This document shows, piece by piece, positions 8,409 to 17,341 of a stretch of DNA of 64,000 nucleotides. Origin of the DNA: Reyranella sp. (lineage in GTDB: Bacteria > Pseudomonadota > Alphaproteobacteria > Reyranellales > Reyranellaceae). Each line of letters starts with the position of its first letter. The stretch's first letter is position 1. The notes beneath the pieces were generated by a model that was not told the DNA's origin, did not search any database, and was given only the letters and a program-made list of their open reading frames with translations. The translations under genes were made by a program, and so were the position numbers. The stretch spans positions 119,447 to 183,446 of the forward strand of contig NZ_SCUT01000030.1 in assembly GCF_004297265.1 (NCBI RefSeq). The letters are read 5' to 3'.

Positions 8409-9212
8409 ATGATCCGGTCTCTAGGCTTCAACGTCTATTTCTACGTCGGCACCCTGCTCGTGGCGGTCGTCGGCATCGTCCTTGTGCCCATCCCCACGCC
8501 TGTCCTGCTGCGCGGCCTGCTCTTTCATTGGGCTCGAGCCGTCGTGTGGGGCATGCGCTGGATCGGCGGCATGAGGATCGAGTTCCGGGGCCTCGAGCAC
8601 CTCCCCTTCCACGGCCCCGCACTCCTCGCCAACAAGCACCACAGCGAAAGCGACGGCATCCTGTTGGCGGCGAGGATCCGCGGCATTGCCTTCGTCGCCA
8701 TGCAGGAACTCTTCCGCTACCCGCTGATCGGCGCGATCCTGTATCGCCTGCAGATGATCCGCGTCGATACATGCGGTGGCGGCCGCGAGCGAGAGAACCT
8801 CGCCCAGTTCGCCCGCCGCGCCTACGACGGCCACCGGCACATCGCCATCTATCCCGAGGGCAACCTGATGGCGCCTGGTGAACGCGAGCGCTACCGCTCG
8901 GGTATCTACTATCTCTATCGTGACCTCGGCCTGCCCGTGACGCCGGTCGCTACATCGGTGGGACTGGTGTGGAATCGCCGCGACTGGCGCAAGAAGGCCG
9001 GCCGGGCCGCGGTCGAATTCCTGCCCGCCATCGAATCGGGCCTGGACAAGGAGACCTTCATGCGCCGCCTCGAGGACACGATCGAGAGCGCGAGCGACCG
9101 GCTGATCGCGGAATTCGCCGGTCGTCCCTACCGACCCAGCCAGCTCGTCCTGCGCTCGCAGGGACAAACCGGCATCGGCACGCCGGTCACCGCCCCTCGC
9201 GCAACGCCTTGA
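8409..9212 (+). CDS. 1-acyl-sn-glycerol-3-phosphate acyltransferase (PlsC family)
   Basis: A 267-residue membrane acyltransferase that adds the second acyl chain in phosphatidic acid synthesis. An N-terminal hydrophobic segment is followed by acyltransferase motif I, N-K-H-H-S-E-S-D (H-x4-D). Motif III appears as Y-P-E-G-N-L-M-A-P-G-E-R. ATG 8409 is preferred over the in-frame GTG at 8403. The gene follows rsmA by 21 bp, but a TetR-like operator separates them, so it may have separate lipid-responsive control. Its 3' end overlaps the convergent gmk by 26 bp. Confidence 0.88.
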   Translation: MIRSLGFNVYFYVGTLLVAVVGIVLVPIPTPVLLRGLLFHWARAVVWGMRWIGGMRIEFRGLEHLPFHGPALLANKHHSESDGILLAARIRGIAFVAMQELFRYPLIGAILYRLQMIRVDTCGGGRERENLAQFARRAYDGHRHIAIYPEGNLMAPGERERYRSGIYYLYRDLGLPVTPVATSVGLVWNRRDWRKKAGRAAVEFLPAIESGLDKETFMRRLEDTIESASDRLIAEFAGRPYRPSQLVLRSQGQTGIGTPVTAPRATP

Positions 9213-9837
9213 CGAAATTCGAGAGGCCGACCTGCCGCTCGCGCTTCAGCCGCTCGGCCGTCAGGATCGCCTTGAGTTCCATCAGGCTGGTCGCAATGTC
9301 GCGGTTGATGATCTGGTAGTCATACTCGGCCCAGTGGCTCATCTCGTCGGCGGCCTTGGCCATCCGCTTCTGCACGACCTCCATCGAATCCTGGGCGCGG
9401 GTGACCAACCGGCGTTCGAGGTCGCGGGTCGACGGCGGCAGGATGAAGACCGTCACGAGGTCGCTGCCCGCCTTCTCCTTGAGCTGCTGCGTGCCCTGCC
9501 AGTCGATGTCGAACAGCACGTCGCGGCCCGCCAGCAAGGCGGCTTCCACGGGCGCGCGCGGCGTGCCGTAGAAATGGTCGAAGACCCTCGCATGCTCGAG
9601 GAACTCGCCGCGTTCGATCATGCCGTTGAAGGTGGCCGTATCGACGAAGTGGTAGTCGACGCCGTCCTTTTCGCCCGACCGGCGCGCGCGCGTGGTCGCT
9701 GAGACGCTGAGCTGGATCTGCTTGTCGTTGTCGAGGAGCTGCCGCGACAGGGTCGTCTTGCCGGCGCCCGAGGGTGACGACAGGACGAGCATCAGGCCGC
9801 GCCGCTGGATCTGGCCGGCATCCACCTCATTCGACAT
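9187..9837 (-). CDS. gmk: Guanylate kinase
   Basis: A 216-residue guanylate kinase that phosphorylates GMP to GDP. The P-loop S-S-P-S-G-A-G-K-T-T lies at residues 20-29. The GMP-binding segment S-A-T-T-R-A-R-R-S-G-E and the family motif V-D-Y-H-F-V follow, then F-D-I-D-W-Q-G. It overlaps the end of yicC by 11 bp on the same strand, a yicC-gmk pair common in alphaproteobacteria. Confidence 0.96.
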   Translation of the reverse strand: MSNEVDAGQIQRRGLMLVLSSPSGAGKTTLSRQLLDNDKQIQLSVSATTRARRSGEKDGVDYHFVDTATFNGMIERGEFLEHARVFDHFYGTPRAPVEAALLAGRDVLFDIDWQGTQQLKEKAGSDLVTVFILPPSTRDLERRLVTRAQDSMEVVQKRMAKAADEMSHWAEYDYQIINRDIATSLMELKAILTAERLKRERQVGLSNFVKALREGR

Positions 9838-10723
9838 TCTGGACCTGCTCCCGCATACGCTCGACGGCGCCCTTGAGATCGATGCCGATTCGCGTCAGCT
9901 CGATGTCGGCCGACTTCGAGCAGAGCGTATTGGCCTCGCGATTGAACTCCTGGCACAGGAAATCGAACTTCCGGCCCACCGGGTTGTCGGAGCGCGCATC
10001 GGCGAGCAAGGTCCGCGCCTGCGCGATGTGGGCGTTCAACCGGTCGAGCTCCTCGCGCACGTCGGCCTTGCCGACCAGCAGCGCCACTTCCTGGGCGAAG
10101 CGCTCTTCCGAAAGCGCAGGCACGCGCCCGAGCAACTCGGCGAGCTGGGCCTCGAAGCGCGACCGAACGGTGCCGATCTGCGCCAGCGCACGTTCCGTCG
10201 CACGGCCGCACAGGCCCTCGATCTCCGTGACGTGACCCTCGATGACCCTGGCCAGCGCCTTGCCCTCGGCGGCACGCGACGAGACGAGGGCCTTCAGAGC
10301 CTCGTCGAGTGTGACCTGGAGCGCCTTGTCGAGGACGGTCAGCGCCTCCTCCGACTCCTCGCCGCTTTCCTCTTCCTCGATGACGCCGCGCACGCGCAGC
10401 AGGCCGTCGGCCGACGGCGCTGCCGCGCCGGTGCTCCGTCGCACTTCGTCGACCAGCGTCGCCAGCTCCGCCAGCAAGGTGCGATTGATCGTGAGCGGCT
10501 TGGCGTGGCGTTCGCTCGTGATCGTGAGGGTCAGCGAGACGTTGCCGCGCTTCAACTTCCCGCCAACGGCGACCCGAGCGGGATTTTCCAGGCGGTCGAA
10601 GCCGGCCGGCACGCGACACCTGATTTCGAGGTTCCGCCCGTTGACACTGCGCGCTTCCCAGACCCAGCGCCGCCGATCGTCCGATCCTTGCGCCCGGGCG
10701 TAGCCCGTCATACTTGCAATCAA
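9827..10723 (-). CDS. yicC: YicC-family endoribonuclease-like stress protein
   Basis: A 298-residue YicC homologue. The family N-terminus (S-M-T-G-Y-A-R) and the C-terminal half with N-P-V-G-R-K-F-D-F-L and Q-E-F-N-R-E-A-N-T are clear. The central region carries an acidic patch (E-E-E-E-S-G-E-E-S-E-E). The chosen TTG at 10723 gives the usual M-I-x-S-M-T-G opening and has a G-rich Shine-Dalgarno-like stretch just upstream; ATG 10711 is the alternative. Recent work on E. coli YicC points to an RNase role. It lies directly upstream of gmk. Confidence 0.88.
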   Translation of the reverse strand: MIASMTGYARAQGSDDRRRWVWEARSVNGRNLEIRCRVPAGFDRLENPARVAVGGKLKRGNVSLTLTITSERHAKPLTINRTLLAELATLVDEVRRSTGAAAPSADGLLRVRGVIEEEESGEESEEALTVLDKALQVTLDEALKALVSSRAAEGKALARVIEGHVTEIEGLCGRATERALAQIGTVRSRFEAQLAELLGRVPALSEERFAQEVALLVGKADVREELDRLNAHIAQARTLLADARSDNPVGRKFDFLCQEFNREANTLCSKSADIELTRIGIDLKGAVERMREQVQNVE

Positions 10724-10811
10724 ATTGCCCCCAGCCCCATTCTTGGGCACGATCACTCCATAGGTGGATCGGCATTTCGATTCAATCGACTATTGAGGCA
10801 AGCGCCCGGTC

Positions 10812-12065
10812 ATGGCTGACATCAATTGGGCAAGGCAGGCCGCCCTCAAAGCGACGGCGCTGCTCGTTGGCGTGGCGGTGGCGCTCGTCGGTCTGGAGAT
10901 ACTCTCGACAGCATGGCTGACGATACGCGACGGCCACTACTCCTCCGCCGCCGCGCTGTTCGCCAACGCCCGCAACACCTACATCCAGGACATCACGCGG
11001 GGCGGAAATTGCCGATACATCGATACGATGTTTCCACAGCCCTACCTGGCATTCGTCCACCATCACGACGATCCATGCGGCGTATCCTCCGCCAACGATA
11101 TCGGGCTGCTCGGAGACGCCTATCCCGTCGTCCGGAATCCGGACCGCTATGTCGTCCTGGTCACTGGTGGTTCGGTCGCCTCGCAGCTCGCCCAGCAGGT
11201 GGCTCCGCCCCGTCGCAGCATCATCGAGGAGGAGCTCAACCGAAACTACGTCAGCCCCACGGGTAAGCCGTTCCAGGTCCTGAACGGAGGCATCGGAGCC
11301 TGGAAGCAGCCCCAGCAAATGATCCTGCTGGCGATCTACGGCGATTTCATCGACGCCGTGGTGACGCTCGACGGCTACAACGAACAGCACATGATCAGGC
11401 CAGGCGTCACCTACCGCTTCGAGCTGCCCGCCAACAACTTCCTCGGCGTGAACCCGATCATCTCACGGGACGGCTTCGGCAACCTCGCGGTGAGCTGGTT
11501 CATGGGCCGCATCGCCGGATGGCTGGGCAATGGCATCACCTCCCATTCGCACGCGGCCTACCTGATTGCCAGCGCCCTGACATCGAAGCCCTACGACCAC
11601 GACGACGGCTTCGGCGCCAAGACCTACCGCGCGATGATGAGTCTTCCGAGGAGCATCACGGACTCGTCCGAAGCCACCGTGGACTGGCAGATAGCGCAGT
11701 ATGCGAAGTACATCCGTATCATGGACCTCACGGCTCGCGACTTCGGCATCAAGTCGATGTTCTTCCTCCAGCCGGTTCCCGCCGTAGACAAGACGCTCAC
11801 GGCGGAGGAGAAGCGCGGCACGCCCGACCCGGCGTACGGGGCGCGTTACGCCGAGATCGCCAGGCGCCTCCTCGCTCTTCGGGAGAGGCACATCGAAATC
11901 CGCAGCCTCCTCGACATCTACAAGGACGAGAAGGAGACGATCTACGCCGACGACATCCATCCCGCACGGCAGGGCATGGACAGCCGCGGGTATCAACTGA
12001 TGGCTGCCCGCATGACGCAGGACATGGCCGCCGCGTGGGGCTGGCGCACGAAACCCCAACACTAG
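10812..12065 (+). CDS. Membrane-anchored SGNH-like protein of unknown substrate
   Basis: A 417-residue protein with one N-terminal transmembrane segment (about residues 10-32) and a large presumably periplasmic domain. SGNH hydrolase blocks can be picked out in order: V-T-G-G-S-V-A-S (nucleophile Ser), L-N-G-G-I-G-A-W (Gly block), L-D-G-Y-N-E (Asn block) and Y-A-D-D-I-H-P (D-x-x-H). Such proteins often add or remove acyl groups on surface glycans. A second, different SGNH protein lies on the opposite strand beyond the SDR. Assignment to the fold rests on motif order only. Confidence 0.65.
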   Translation: MADINWARQAALKATALLVGVAVALVGLEILSTAWLTIRDGHYSSAAALFANARNTYIQDITRGGNCRYIDTMFPQPYLAFVHHHDDPCGVSSANDIGLLGDAYPVVRNPDRYVVLVTGGSVASQLAQQVAPPRRSIIEEELNRNYVSPTGKPFQVLNGGIGAWKQPQQMILLAIYGDFIDAVVTLDGYNEQHMIRPGVTYRFELPANNFLGVNPIISRDGFGNLAVSWFMGRIAGWLGNGITSHSHAAYLIASALTSKPYDHDDGFGAKTYRAMMSLPRSITDSSEATVDWQIAQYAKYIRIMDLTARDFGIKSMFFLQPVPAVDKTLTAEEKRGTPDPAYGARYAEIARRLLALRERHIEIRSLLDIYKDEKETIYADDIHPARQGMDSRGYQLMAARMTQDMAAAWGWRTKPQH

Positions 12066-12076
12066 GGCGCTCGCAC

Positions 12077-12829
12077 ATGAAGACCTTCTCCGGCATCGTG
12101 CTCACTGGCGCCTCGAGCGGCATCGGCGAGGCCTTGGCCCTCGACTATGCCGGTCCCGGCGTGGCGCTTGCGCTGACCGGACGCGATACCGTCCGGCTCG
12201 AGGCGGTCGCCGCGGCCTGCCGCGCGAAGGGCGCCACAGTCGTCGCGGATACGATCGACGTCACCGATCGCGAGCGCTTCCTGCCCTGGCTGACGGCATT
12301 CGACGAGGCCCATCCGGTCGACCTCGTGCTTGCCAATGCCGGCGTCTCGATCGACAAGGACAATTCTTCGCTCGACGATTTCTCGATCATCCGCAAGACG
12401 CTCGACGTCAATATCAACGGCGTACTGAACACGGTGGAGCCGCTGCTCCATCCGATGATGGCTCGCAAGCGCGGTCAGATCGGAATCGTCTCGTCGCTCG
12501 CCGGGTTCATCGGTTTGCCCTACTCGGCCTCGTACAATGCCAGCAAGGCCGCGGTGCGTGTCTGGGGCGAAAGCATTCGCTATGTACTCAAGAAGGACGG
12601 GATCGGCGTCAGCGTCATCTGCCCCGGGTTCGTCGTCAGCCGCATTACCGCCGAAGCGCCATTCCCGATGCCGTTCCTCATGAGCTCGGCGCAGGCCTCG
12701 AAGATCATCCGCCGCGGGCTCGCCGCCAACAAGCCGCGCATCGCCTTCCCGATCGGCACCAAGGCCGGCGTCTGGCTGGGGTCGGTCCTGCCGGGCAGCT
12801 GGACGGCGCGGTTGCTGGGCGCGGCCTAG
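12077..12829 (+). CDS. SDR-family NAD(P)-dependent oxidoreductase
   Basis: A 250-residue classical short-chain dehydrogenase. The cofactor motif T-G-A-S-S-G-I-G is at residues 10-17, N-A-G near 89, catalytic S-S-L-A-G near 142 and Y-N-A-S-K near 155. The C-terminus carries a hydrophobic stretch (V-W-L-G-S-V-L-P-G-S-W) that may touch the membrane. It starts 11 bp after the SGNH gene and is probably cotranscribed with it. Its stop overlaps the stop of the convergent SGNH gene. Substrate unknown. Confidence 0.88.
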   Translation: MKTFSGIVLTGASSGIGEALALDYAGPGVALALTGRDTVRLEAVAAACRAKGATVVADTIDVTDRERFLPWLTAFDEAHPVDLVLANAGVSIDKDNSSLDDFSIIRKTLDVNINGVLNTVEPLLHPMMARKRGQIGIVSSLAGFIGLPYSASYNASKAAVRVWGESIRYVLKKDGIGVSVICPGFVVSRITAEAPFPMPFLMSSAQASKIIRRGLAANKPRIAFPIGTKAGVWLGSVLPGSWTARLLGAA

Positions 12830-14115
12830 CGCCGTTCCAGCCGGCGCAATTCCTGGAAGACGCGATTGGCGGCAATCTCGACGCCCTTGTCCGTCCAGTG
12901 GGCGTCGCTGCGGCGATAGGCGCCCCGCACGCCCGCGAAATCCTTGCGCAGGTCGACGTAGCGAACGGAGGTCTTGCTCAAGGCCTCCAGCAGCCTGTCC
13001 TGCCGGTAGTCGGCGATCACGTTGAAGGCATAGAAGCGCGGCCACGGTTTCCAGTAGTCGACATAGTCGGGATCGACGCTGCCTGGCGGCACGATGAACA
13101 GGACGAGCGGCACGCCGCGCTCGCGGGCGGCGCGGTCCATGGCGGTCAACCAGGACAGGGTCGCCTGGATGTCGCCCTCCCTCACCAGGCGCGCCGCCTG
13201 CTCCCTGGTCGTGACCTCGAAGTAGGGAGACTTCTCGACCTCGGCCTTGGTCATCAGGTCCAGCAGCCAACCCTGCAACGATTCGTCGTCGGCCTTGCCG
13301 GAGGCGTAGGCCTGCCAGAAGGCGTCGCCATCCCGGTCGAAAATTGCGACGATCTGCGGCTCGCTCAGGTCCGGGTAGTAGTAGCGCTTGACGTGGCGGG
13401 CGAGCGCCGGCGTGCGCTCTTCCGGCGGAAGACGAGCGATTTTCGCCAGCGTGTCGAACTCCTGCGGCACCGGCTTGTTGGTCGTCAGCATCTCCGAGAG
13501 GCGCAGCCGATTGACCAGGACCCAGTTGGCGTTTGGCATGATGTTGCCGAGGATCGAGCCGCCCGGGGCTTCGTCGACCACGCTGGGCAGCATTCCCTGC
13601 CGGTAGCCCTGACCGTCGAAGAGGAAGTCGTTGCCCGAGAAGAAGAACACCGCCAGCGCATCGGGCGACAGCGCGAAGGCCACGTCGCGCATCCGGTAGT
13701 AGTAGCTGCGCGGGCCGGTAGCCGAGATGCCGAGGTTGATCATCTCGGCCTTCGGTTGCCCGGCCTCGACGAAGCGCCGCTCGACCTCCCCCGGCAGCGT
13801 GAGACGCGTCAGCTGGAACTCGAGATAGCTGTCGCCGATGAAGACCGTCCGGAAGCCGCTCCCCGCCGGCTTGGCGACGCTTCTCTCCTTGTCGCGCATG
13901 CCCCAGGAATTGAACGGCTCGAAGATCCACGGCTTGTCGGCAAGACCGGTGAAGTCGGTCGATTGCACGTTGACCGGCAGCGTCGACCTCAGCGCCCGCG
14001 CGGGCCATGAGGGCGCCTCCAGCGAGGCCAGCAGTTCGAGGCCCGCAAGCGTGATCCCCGTCAGGATCAGGCCGAATACGATCGCGTAGATTCGCTTGCG
14101 GCCGTTCTCAGTCAT
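12826..14115 (-). CDS. Membrane-anchored SGNH/DHHW-like acetyltransferase or esterase
   Basis: A 429-residue protein with a basic N-terminus and one transmembrane segment (about residues 8-28), then a periplasmic SGNH-like domain. The blocks are F-I-G-D-S-Y-L-E (nucleophile Ser), N-L-G-I-S-A-T-G-P (Gly), F-F-S-G-N-D-F (Asn) and the near-C-terminal S-D-A-H-W-T-D-K-G (D-x-H). This arrangement resembles AlgX/AlgJ-like polysaccharide O-acetylation proteins. ATG 14115 overlaps the acyl-CoA dehydrogenase stop by 8 bp, so it is the last gene of a VWA-ACAD-SGNH unit. The frame is open far upstream, but that region belongs to the dehydrogenase. Confidence 0.72.
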   Translation of the reverse strand: MTENGRKRIYAIVFGLILTGITLAGLELLASLEAPSWPARALRSTLPVNVQSTDFTGLADKPWIFEPFNSWGMRDKERSVAKPAGSGFRTVFIGDSYLEFQLTRLTLPGEVERRFVEAGQPKAEMINLGISATGPRSYYYRMRDVAFALSPDALAVFFFSGNDFLFDGQGYRQGMLPSVVDEAPGGSILGNIMPNANWVLVNRLRLSEMLTTNKPVPQEFDTLAKIARLPPEERTPALARHVKRYYYPDLSEPQIVAIFDRDGDAFWQAYASGKADDESLQGWLLDLMTKAEVEKSPYFEVTTREQAARLVREGDIQATLSWLTAMDRAARERGVPLVLFIVPPGSVDPDYVDYWKPWPRFYAFNVIADYRQDRLLEALSKTSVRYVDLRKDFAGVRGAYRRSDAHWTDKGVEIAANRVFQELRRLERR

Positions 14116-15307
14116 CGCCCGGCGTAATATAGGGCGAGTCCGAGACGGTCCAGCGGGCCGGCCTCTCCTGCCGGAAAATCTGCCGCAGATGGACTTCGTC
14201 CGGCCCATCTGCGATGCGCAGCATGCGTGCGACCGCAAAGGCACGATGGATGGGCGCATCGTCGCTGCCGCCCATTGCCCCGAACAGCTGCATCGCGCGG
14301 TCGGCGATGCGCTGCGCCGTCTCCGGCACCGCGACCTTGACCATCGAGACGTCCCGCCACACGGCCTGGTGGCCGTCGCTGTCCAGCCGCTCCGCGGTGC
14401 GCAGCACCAGCAGGCGGGCCTGCTCGATCTCGATGCGCGAGCGCGCGATCGCCTGCTGCGCCGAATCGTAGTCGATCACCGCACGGCCGAAGGTCCGGCG
14501 CTCGGCGGCACGCGCCATCATGAGTTCGACGAGCACTTCGCAGGTGCCGATCGCGCGCATGCAGTGATGCAGCCGCGCCGGTCCCAGCCGCACCTGCGCC
14601 GCGGCGAAACCTTCGCCCTCCTCGCCCAGCAGGTTCTCCGCCGGCACGCGCACATCGTTGAAGTCCAGCTCGGCGATGGGCGCGATACTGTCCTCCCAGC
14701 CGAGGAAGCGCAGCTCGCGCACGACCCGCAGTCCGGGCGACGGCATCGGCACGATCACGCAGGAATGCCGGCCGGTGCGCGGCGCCTCGGGCCGCGACAC
14801 ACCCATCACGATGACGAACGCGCAGTCGGGATGGGCGCCGCCCGTGATGTACCACTTGCGGCCGTTCACCACCCACTCGCCCCCGTCTCGCCGCAGGGTC
14901 GTGGCGATGTTTGTCGCGTCGGAAGAGGCGACGTCAGGCTCGGTCATACCGAACGCCGAGCGCACGCGCCCCTCCAGCAGCGGCTCCAGCCAGCGCTTCT
15001 TCTGATCGGCATTCGCCGCGTGCTGCAGCATGATCATGTTCGGCACGTCGGGCGCCTGGGCGTTGAACACCTCGGGTGCCCAGGGCAGGCGCCCCATGAT
15101 CTCGGCGAGCGGCGCAAAGGCTCGATTGCTCATCCGGTCCGGCAGGCCGAGGTTCCATAGGCCGGCGGCACGCGCCTTCGCCTTCAGCTCCGCGACGAAC
15201 GGAGGCGTCCCCTTGCGGGCCGAGACATGAGCCGCCCATTCGCGATGGCGCGGCAGGATTTCCTCGTCGAAGAACTCTTCGACGGCAGCCAGCAGGTTCG
15301 TGGTCAT
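14108..15307 (-). CDS. Acyl-CoA dehydrogenase family protein
   Basis: A 399-residue FAD-dependent acyl-CoA dehydrogenase. The signature F-G-M-T-E-P-D-V-A-S-S-D lies near residue 119, W-Y-I-T-G-G-A near 153, and the C-terminal R-T-F-G-R-A-V-I and Q-L-F-G-A-M-G-G-S motifs are present. It resembles the ACAD10/11-like cytosolic branch. ATG 15307 overlaps the stop of the upstream VWA gene (ATGA). Cotranscription with a VWA protein and a periplasmic SGNH protein is unusual and does not reveal the substrate. Confidence 0.88.
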   Translation of the reverse strand: MTTNLLAAVEEFFDEEILPRHREWAAHVSARKGTPPFVAELKAKARAAGLWNLGLPDRMSNRAFAPLAEIMGRLPWAPEVFNAQAPDVPNMIMLQHAANADQKKRWLEPLLEGRVRSAFGMTEPDVASSDATNIATTLRRDGGEWVVNGRKWYITGGAHPDCAFVIVMGVSRPEAPRTGRHSCVIVPMPSPGLRVVRELRFLGWEDSIAPIAELDFNDVRVPAENLLGEEGEGFAAAQVRLGPARLHHCMRAIGTCEVLVELMMARAAERRTFGRAVIDYDSAQQAIARSRIEIEQARLLVLRTAERLDSDGHQAVWRDVSMVKVAVPETAQRIADRAMQLFGAMGGSDDAPIHRAFAVARMLRIADGPDEVHLRQIFRQERPARWTVSDSPYITPGDD

Positions 15308-16020
15308 TTCATCTGGTTGGTGAGAAGGGCCGCGATGCCGCCCTGGTCCTTGCCGTATTTGAGCAATGCGGAGCGGCCACCGGCAGCATAGGCCGCAACG
15401 GCGCCGAGCAGGCGCTTGAGCTGGTCCGGGCTCGACCGGTCGAACCGGCAGTAGGCCCCGCGCGTCAGCTTTGCGATCTGGGGGAACAGGCGCGAGGCCG
15501 TACGGTCCTGCCCCTCCTGGAACACGAACACCGGCAGGCCGAGCAACCCGAGCTGGCCCGCCTCGTGGCCGACGGCGTCGGCATCCTCCTCGCAGCAGTC
15601 GCCCACGAAAACTACGGCATCGAGTGGGCTCTCGCGCCGCTGCTCGCCCGCATAGCGCAGCAGGCGCGCGATCTGCGTGCGGCCGGCCGCGCATCGCACG
15701 CTGCTCATCAGACGGGCGAGTTCGCGGCCGTCGGACGTCCACTTGCTGACCTTGAATTCCTCGAAGCCGCGATAGAAGGCGAGCCGGACATCGAGCCCGC
15801 CCAGCGCATCCGCCGCCACGAACATTTCTCCCTGGATGGCGCAGGCATGATCCCAGGTCGGCTCGCGACTCGCCGTCGCGTCCATGGCGAACAGCAGACG
15901 GCCGCGCCCGCCCGCCCGGCGATCAGCCGGCAGCTTGCCCACTTCGCGCACGAACGCATCGACCGCATTCGCACCTGCGGTAGACGGGACGCTGCGATCT
16001 CTGGCGCGATCCTCGGCCAT
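15304..16020 (-). CDS. VWA domain-containing protein
   Basis: A 238-residue protein with a von Willebrand factor A-like fold. The MIDAS motif appears as F-A-M-D-A-T-A-S near residue 45 (D-x-T-x-S), followed by a strand ending V-V-F-V-G-D-C-C near residue 142 that carries the later acidic metal ligands. No signal peptide or membrane segment is seen, so it is probably cytoplasmic. It heads a three-gene overlapping unit and is divergent from the MFS transporter, sharing a short 64-bp promoter region. Function unknown. Confidence 0.75.
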   Translation of the reverse strand: MAEDRARDRSVPSTAGANAVDAFVREVGKLPADRRAGGRGRLLFAMDATASREPTWDHACAIQGEMFVAADALGGLDVRLAFYRGFEEFKVSKWTSDGRELARLMSSVRCAAGRTQIARLLRYAGEQRRESPLDAVVFVGDCCEEDADAVGHEAGQLGLLGLPVFVFQEGQDRTASRLFPQIAKLTRGAYCRFDRSSPDQLKRLLGAVAAYAAGGRSALLKYGKDQGGIAALLTNQMK

Positions 16021-16084
16021 GTCCTTTGACCCCCTGCGGCGCGTTCAATATGGTGCAGCCGCGCGTTCGCGCCAACATTGAAGC

Positions 16085-17341
16085 ATGACCGGAAACGCCC
16101 CCACTTTCGCCACGCTGCTGCTGCGCGTCTTCGTCCCGTTCGCGCTCGCCTATTTCCTCTCGTACATCTTCCGCGGCGTGAACGCGGTGATCTTCCCGTA
16201 CCTCGAGCGGGATGTCGGAATCAGCGCGGGCGACCTCGGCCTCCTCACCTCGGCCTTCTTCCTGTTCTTCGCCGGATGCCAGCCGATCCTGGGCGTCATG
16301 CTCGATCGTTACGGCCCGCGACGCGTGCAGGCGCTGCTGCTGGCGATGGCGGCGATCGGCTCGGCGCTCTTTGGCCTCAGCCTGTCGCTGGGCGAGCTGA
16401 TCGTGGCCCGCGTACTGATCGGCCTGGGCTTCGCCGGCGGCCTGATGGCCGCCATCAAGGCGATCACGCTCTGGTATCCGCCCGAACGCTGGGGACTCAT
16501 CACCGGCTTCCACATGATGGCCGGCGGCCTTGGGTCGATGGCCGCGACCTTGCCGATTCAGTGGTCGCTCTCGGTCATCAGCTGGCAAGGACTGTTCTTC
16601 TGGCTGGCCGGACTCTGCCTCGTCGTCTCCGCGATCCTGTTCACCGTCGTGCCGGAGCGCGGCACCCCAACGGCCTCGGGAACGCTGCGCGACCAGTTCC
16701 GCATCACCGGCGTCGTGCTGACCAACGGCTTCTTCTGGCGCATCCAGCCGTTGCTCACCTTCCAGCAGATGGCCTTCATCGCTGCGATCACCCTCTGGAT
16801 CGGCCCGTGGCTGCGCGATGTCGGCGGCTTCGCCAGCAACGAGACCCGGGCCGACATCCAGTTCTATACGACGGCGGTCATGACGGCAGGCTTTGCGCTG
16901 AGCGGCGTGCTGGCCGGCGCCTTCCGGCGCGTCGGCATCAGCGACTTCGCCTCGGCCAACCTCGTCAGCACGCTGTTCGCCGGGGTCTGCGCCTGGCTCG
17001 CCTTCCTGCCGTCGTTCTGCCCGGTCGCGGCCTGGCTGCTGTTCGGTTTCCTCGGCGCCTATCCGATCCAGTACATGCCGCTATTGGCACGCTCGTTTCC
17101 GCCGCAATATGCCGGCCGGGTCAGCACCAGTTCCAACCTCGTGGTCTTCACGGTGATCTTCGCGGGCCAATGGGCGATCGGCAAAGTCGTCGACCAGTGG
17201 CCCCGCACCGCTACCGGCTATTCGCCCGACGGCTACAGCTGGTCGTTCGGCCTGCTGTTCATCCTGCAGGTGGCGGGGCTTCTGTGGCTTCTTCTGTCGC
17301 GGGCGCGTCCACTTCTGCAGGAGCGACCCCCGGCAGGTTGA
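16085..17341 (+). CDS. MFS transporter
   Basis: A 418-residue major facilitator protein with about 12 hydrophobic segments. Motif A is visible in the second loop (G-V-M-L-D-R-Y-G-P-R-R), and R-V-L-I-G-L-G-F-A-G-G matches the helix-4 region. Substrate cannot be predicted. The last 83 bp overlap the 3' end of the convergent mipZ, so both C-termini are encoded by the same DNA on opposite strands. Confidence 0.88.
   Translation: MTGNAPTFATLLLRVFVPFALAYFLSYIFRGVNAVIFPYLERDVGISAGDLGLLTSAFFLFFAGCQPILGVMLDRYGPRRVQALLLAMAAIGSALFGLSLSLGELIVARVLIGLGFAGGLMAAIKAITLWYPPERWGLITGFHMMAGGLGSMAATLPIQWSLSVISWQGLFFWLAGLCLVVSAILFTVVPERGTPTASGTLRDQFRITGVVLTNGFFWRIQPLLTFQQMAFIAAITLWIGPWLRDVGGFASNETRADIQFYTTAVMTAGFALSGVLAGAFRRVGISDFASANLVSTLFAGVCAWLAFLPSFCPVAAWLLFGFLGAYPIQYMPLLARSFPPQYAGRVSTSSNLVVFTVIFAGQWAIGKVVDQWPRTATGYSPDGYSWSFGLLFILQVAGLLWLLLSRARPLLQERPPAG

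Noticed and set aside
12062..14008. A long minus-strand frame over the SDR and SGNH genes
   Set aside because: Shadow of high-GC coding DNA; the translation is arginine-rich with no motif, while the real genes match families.
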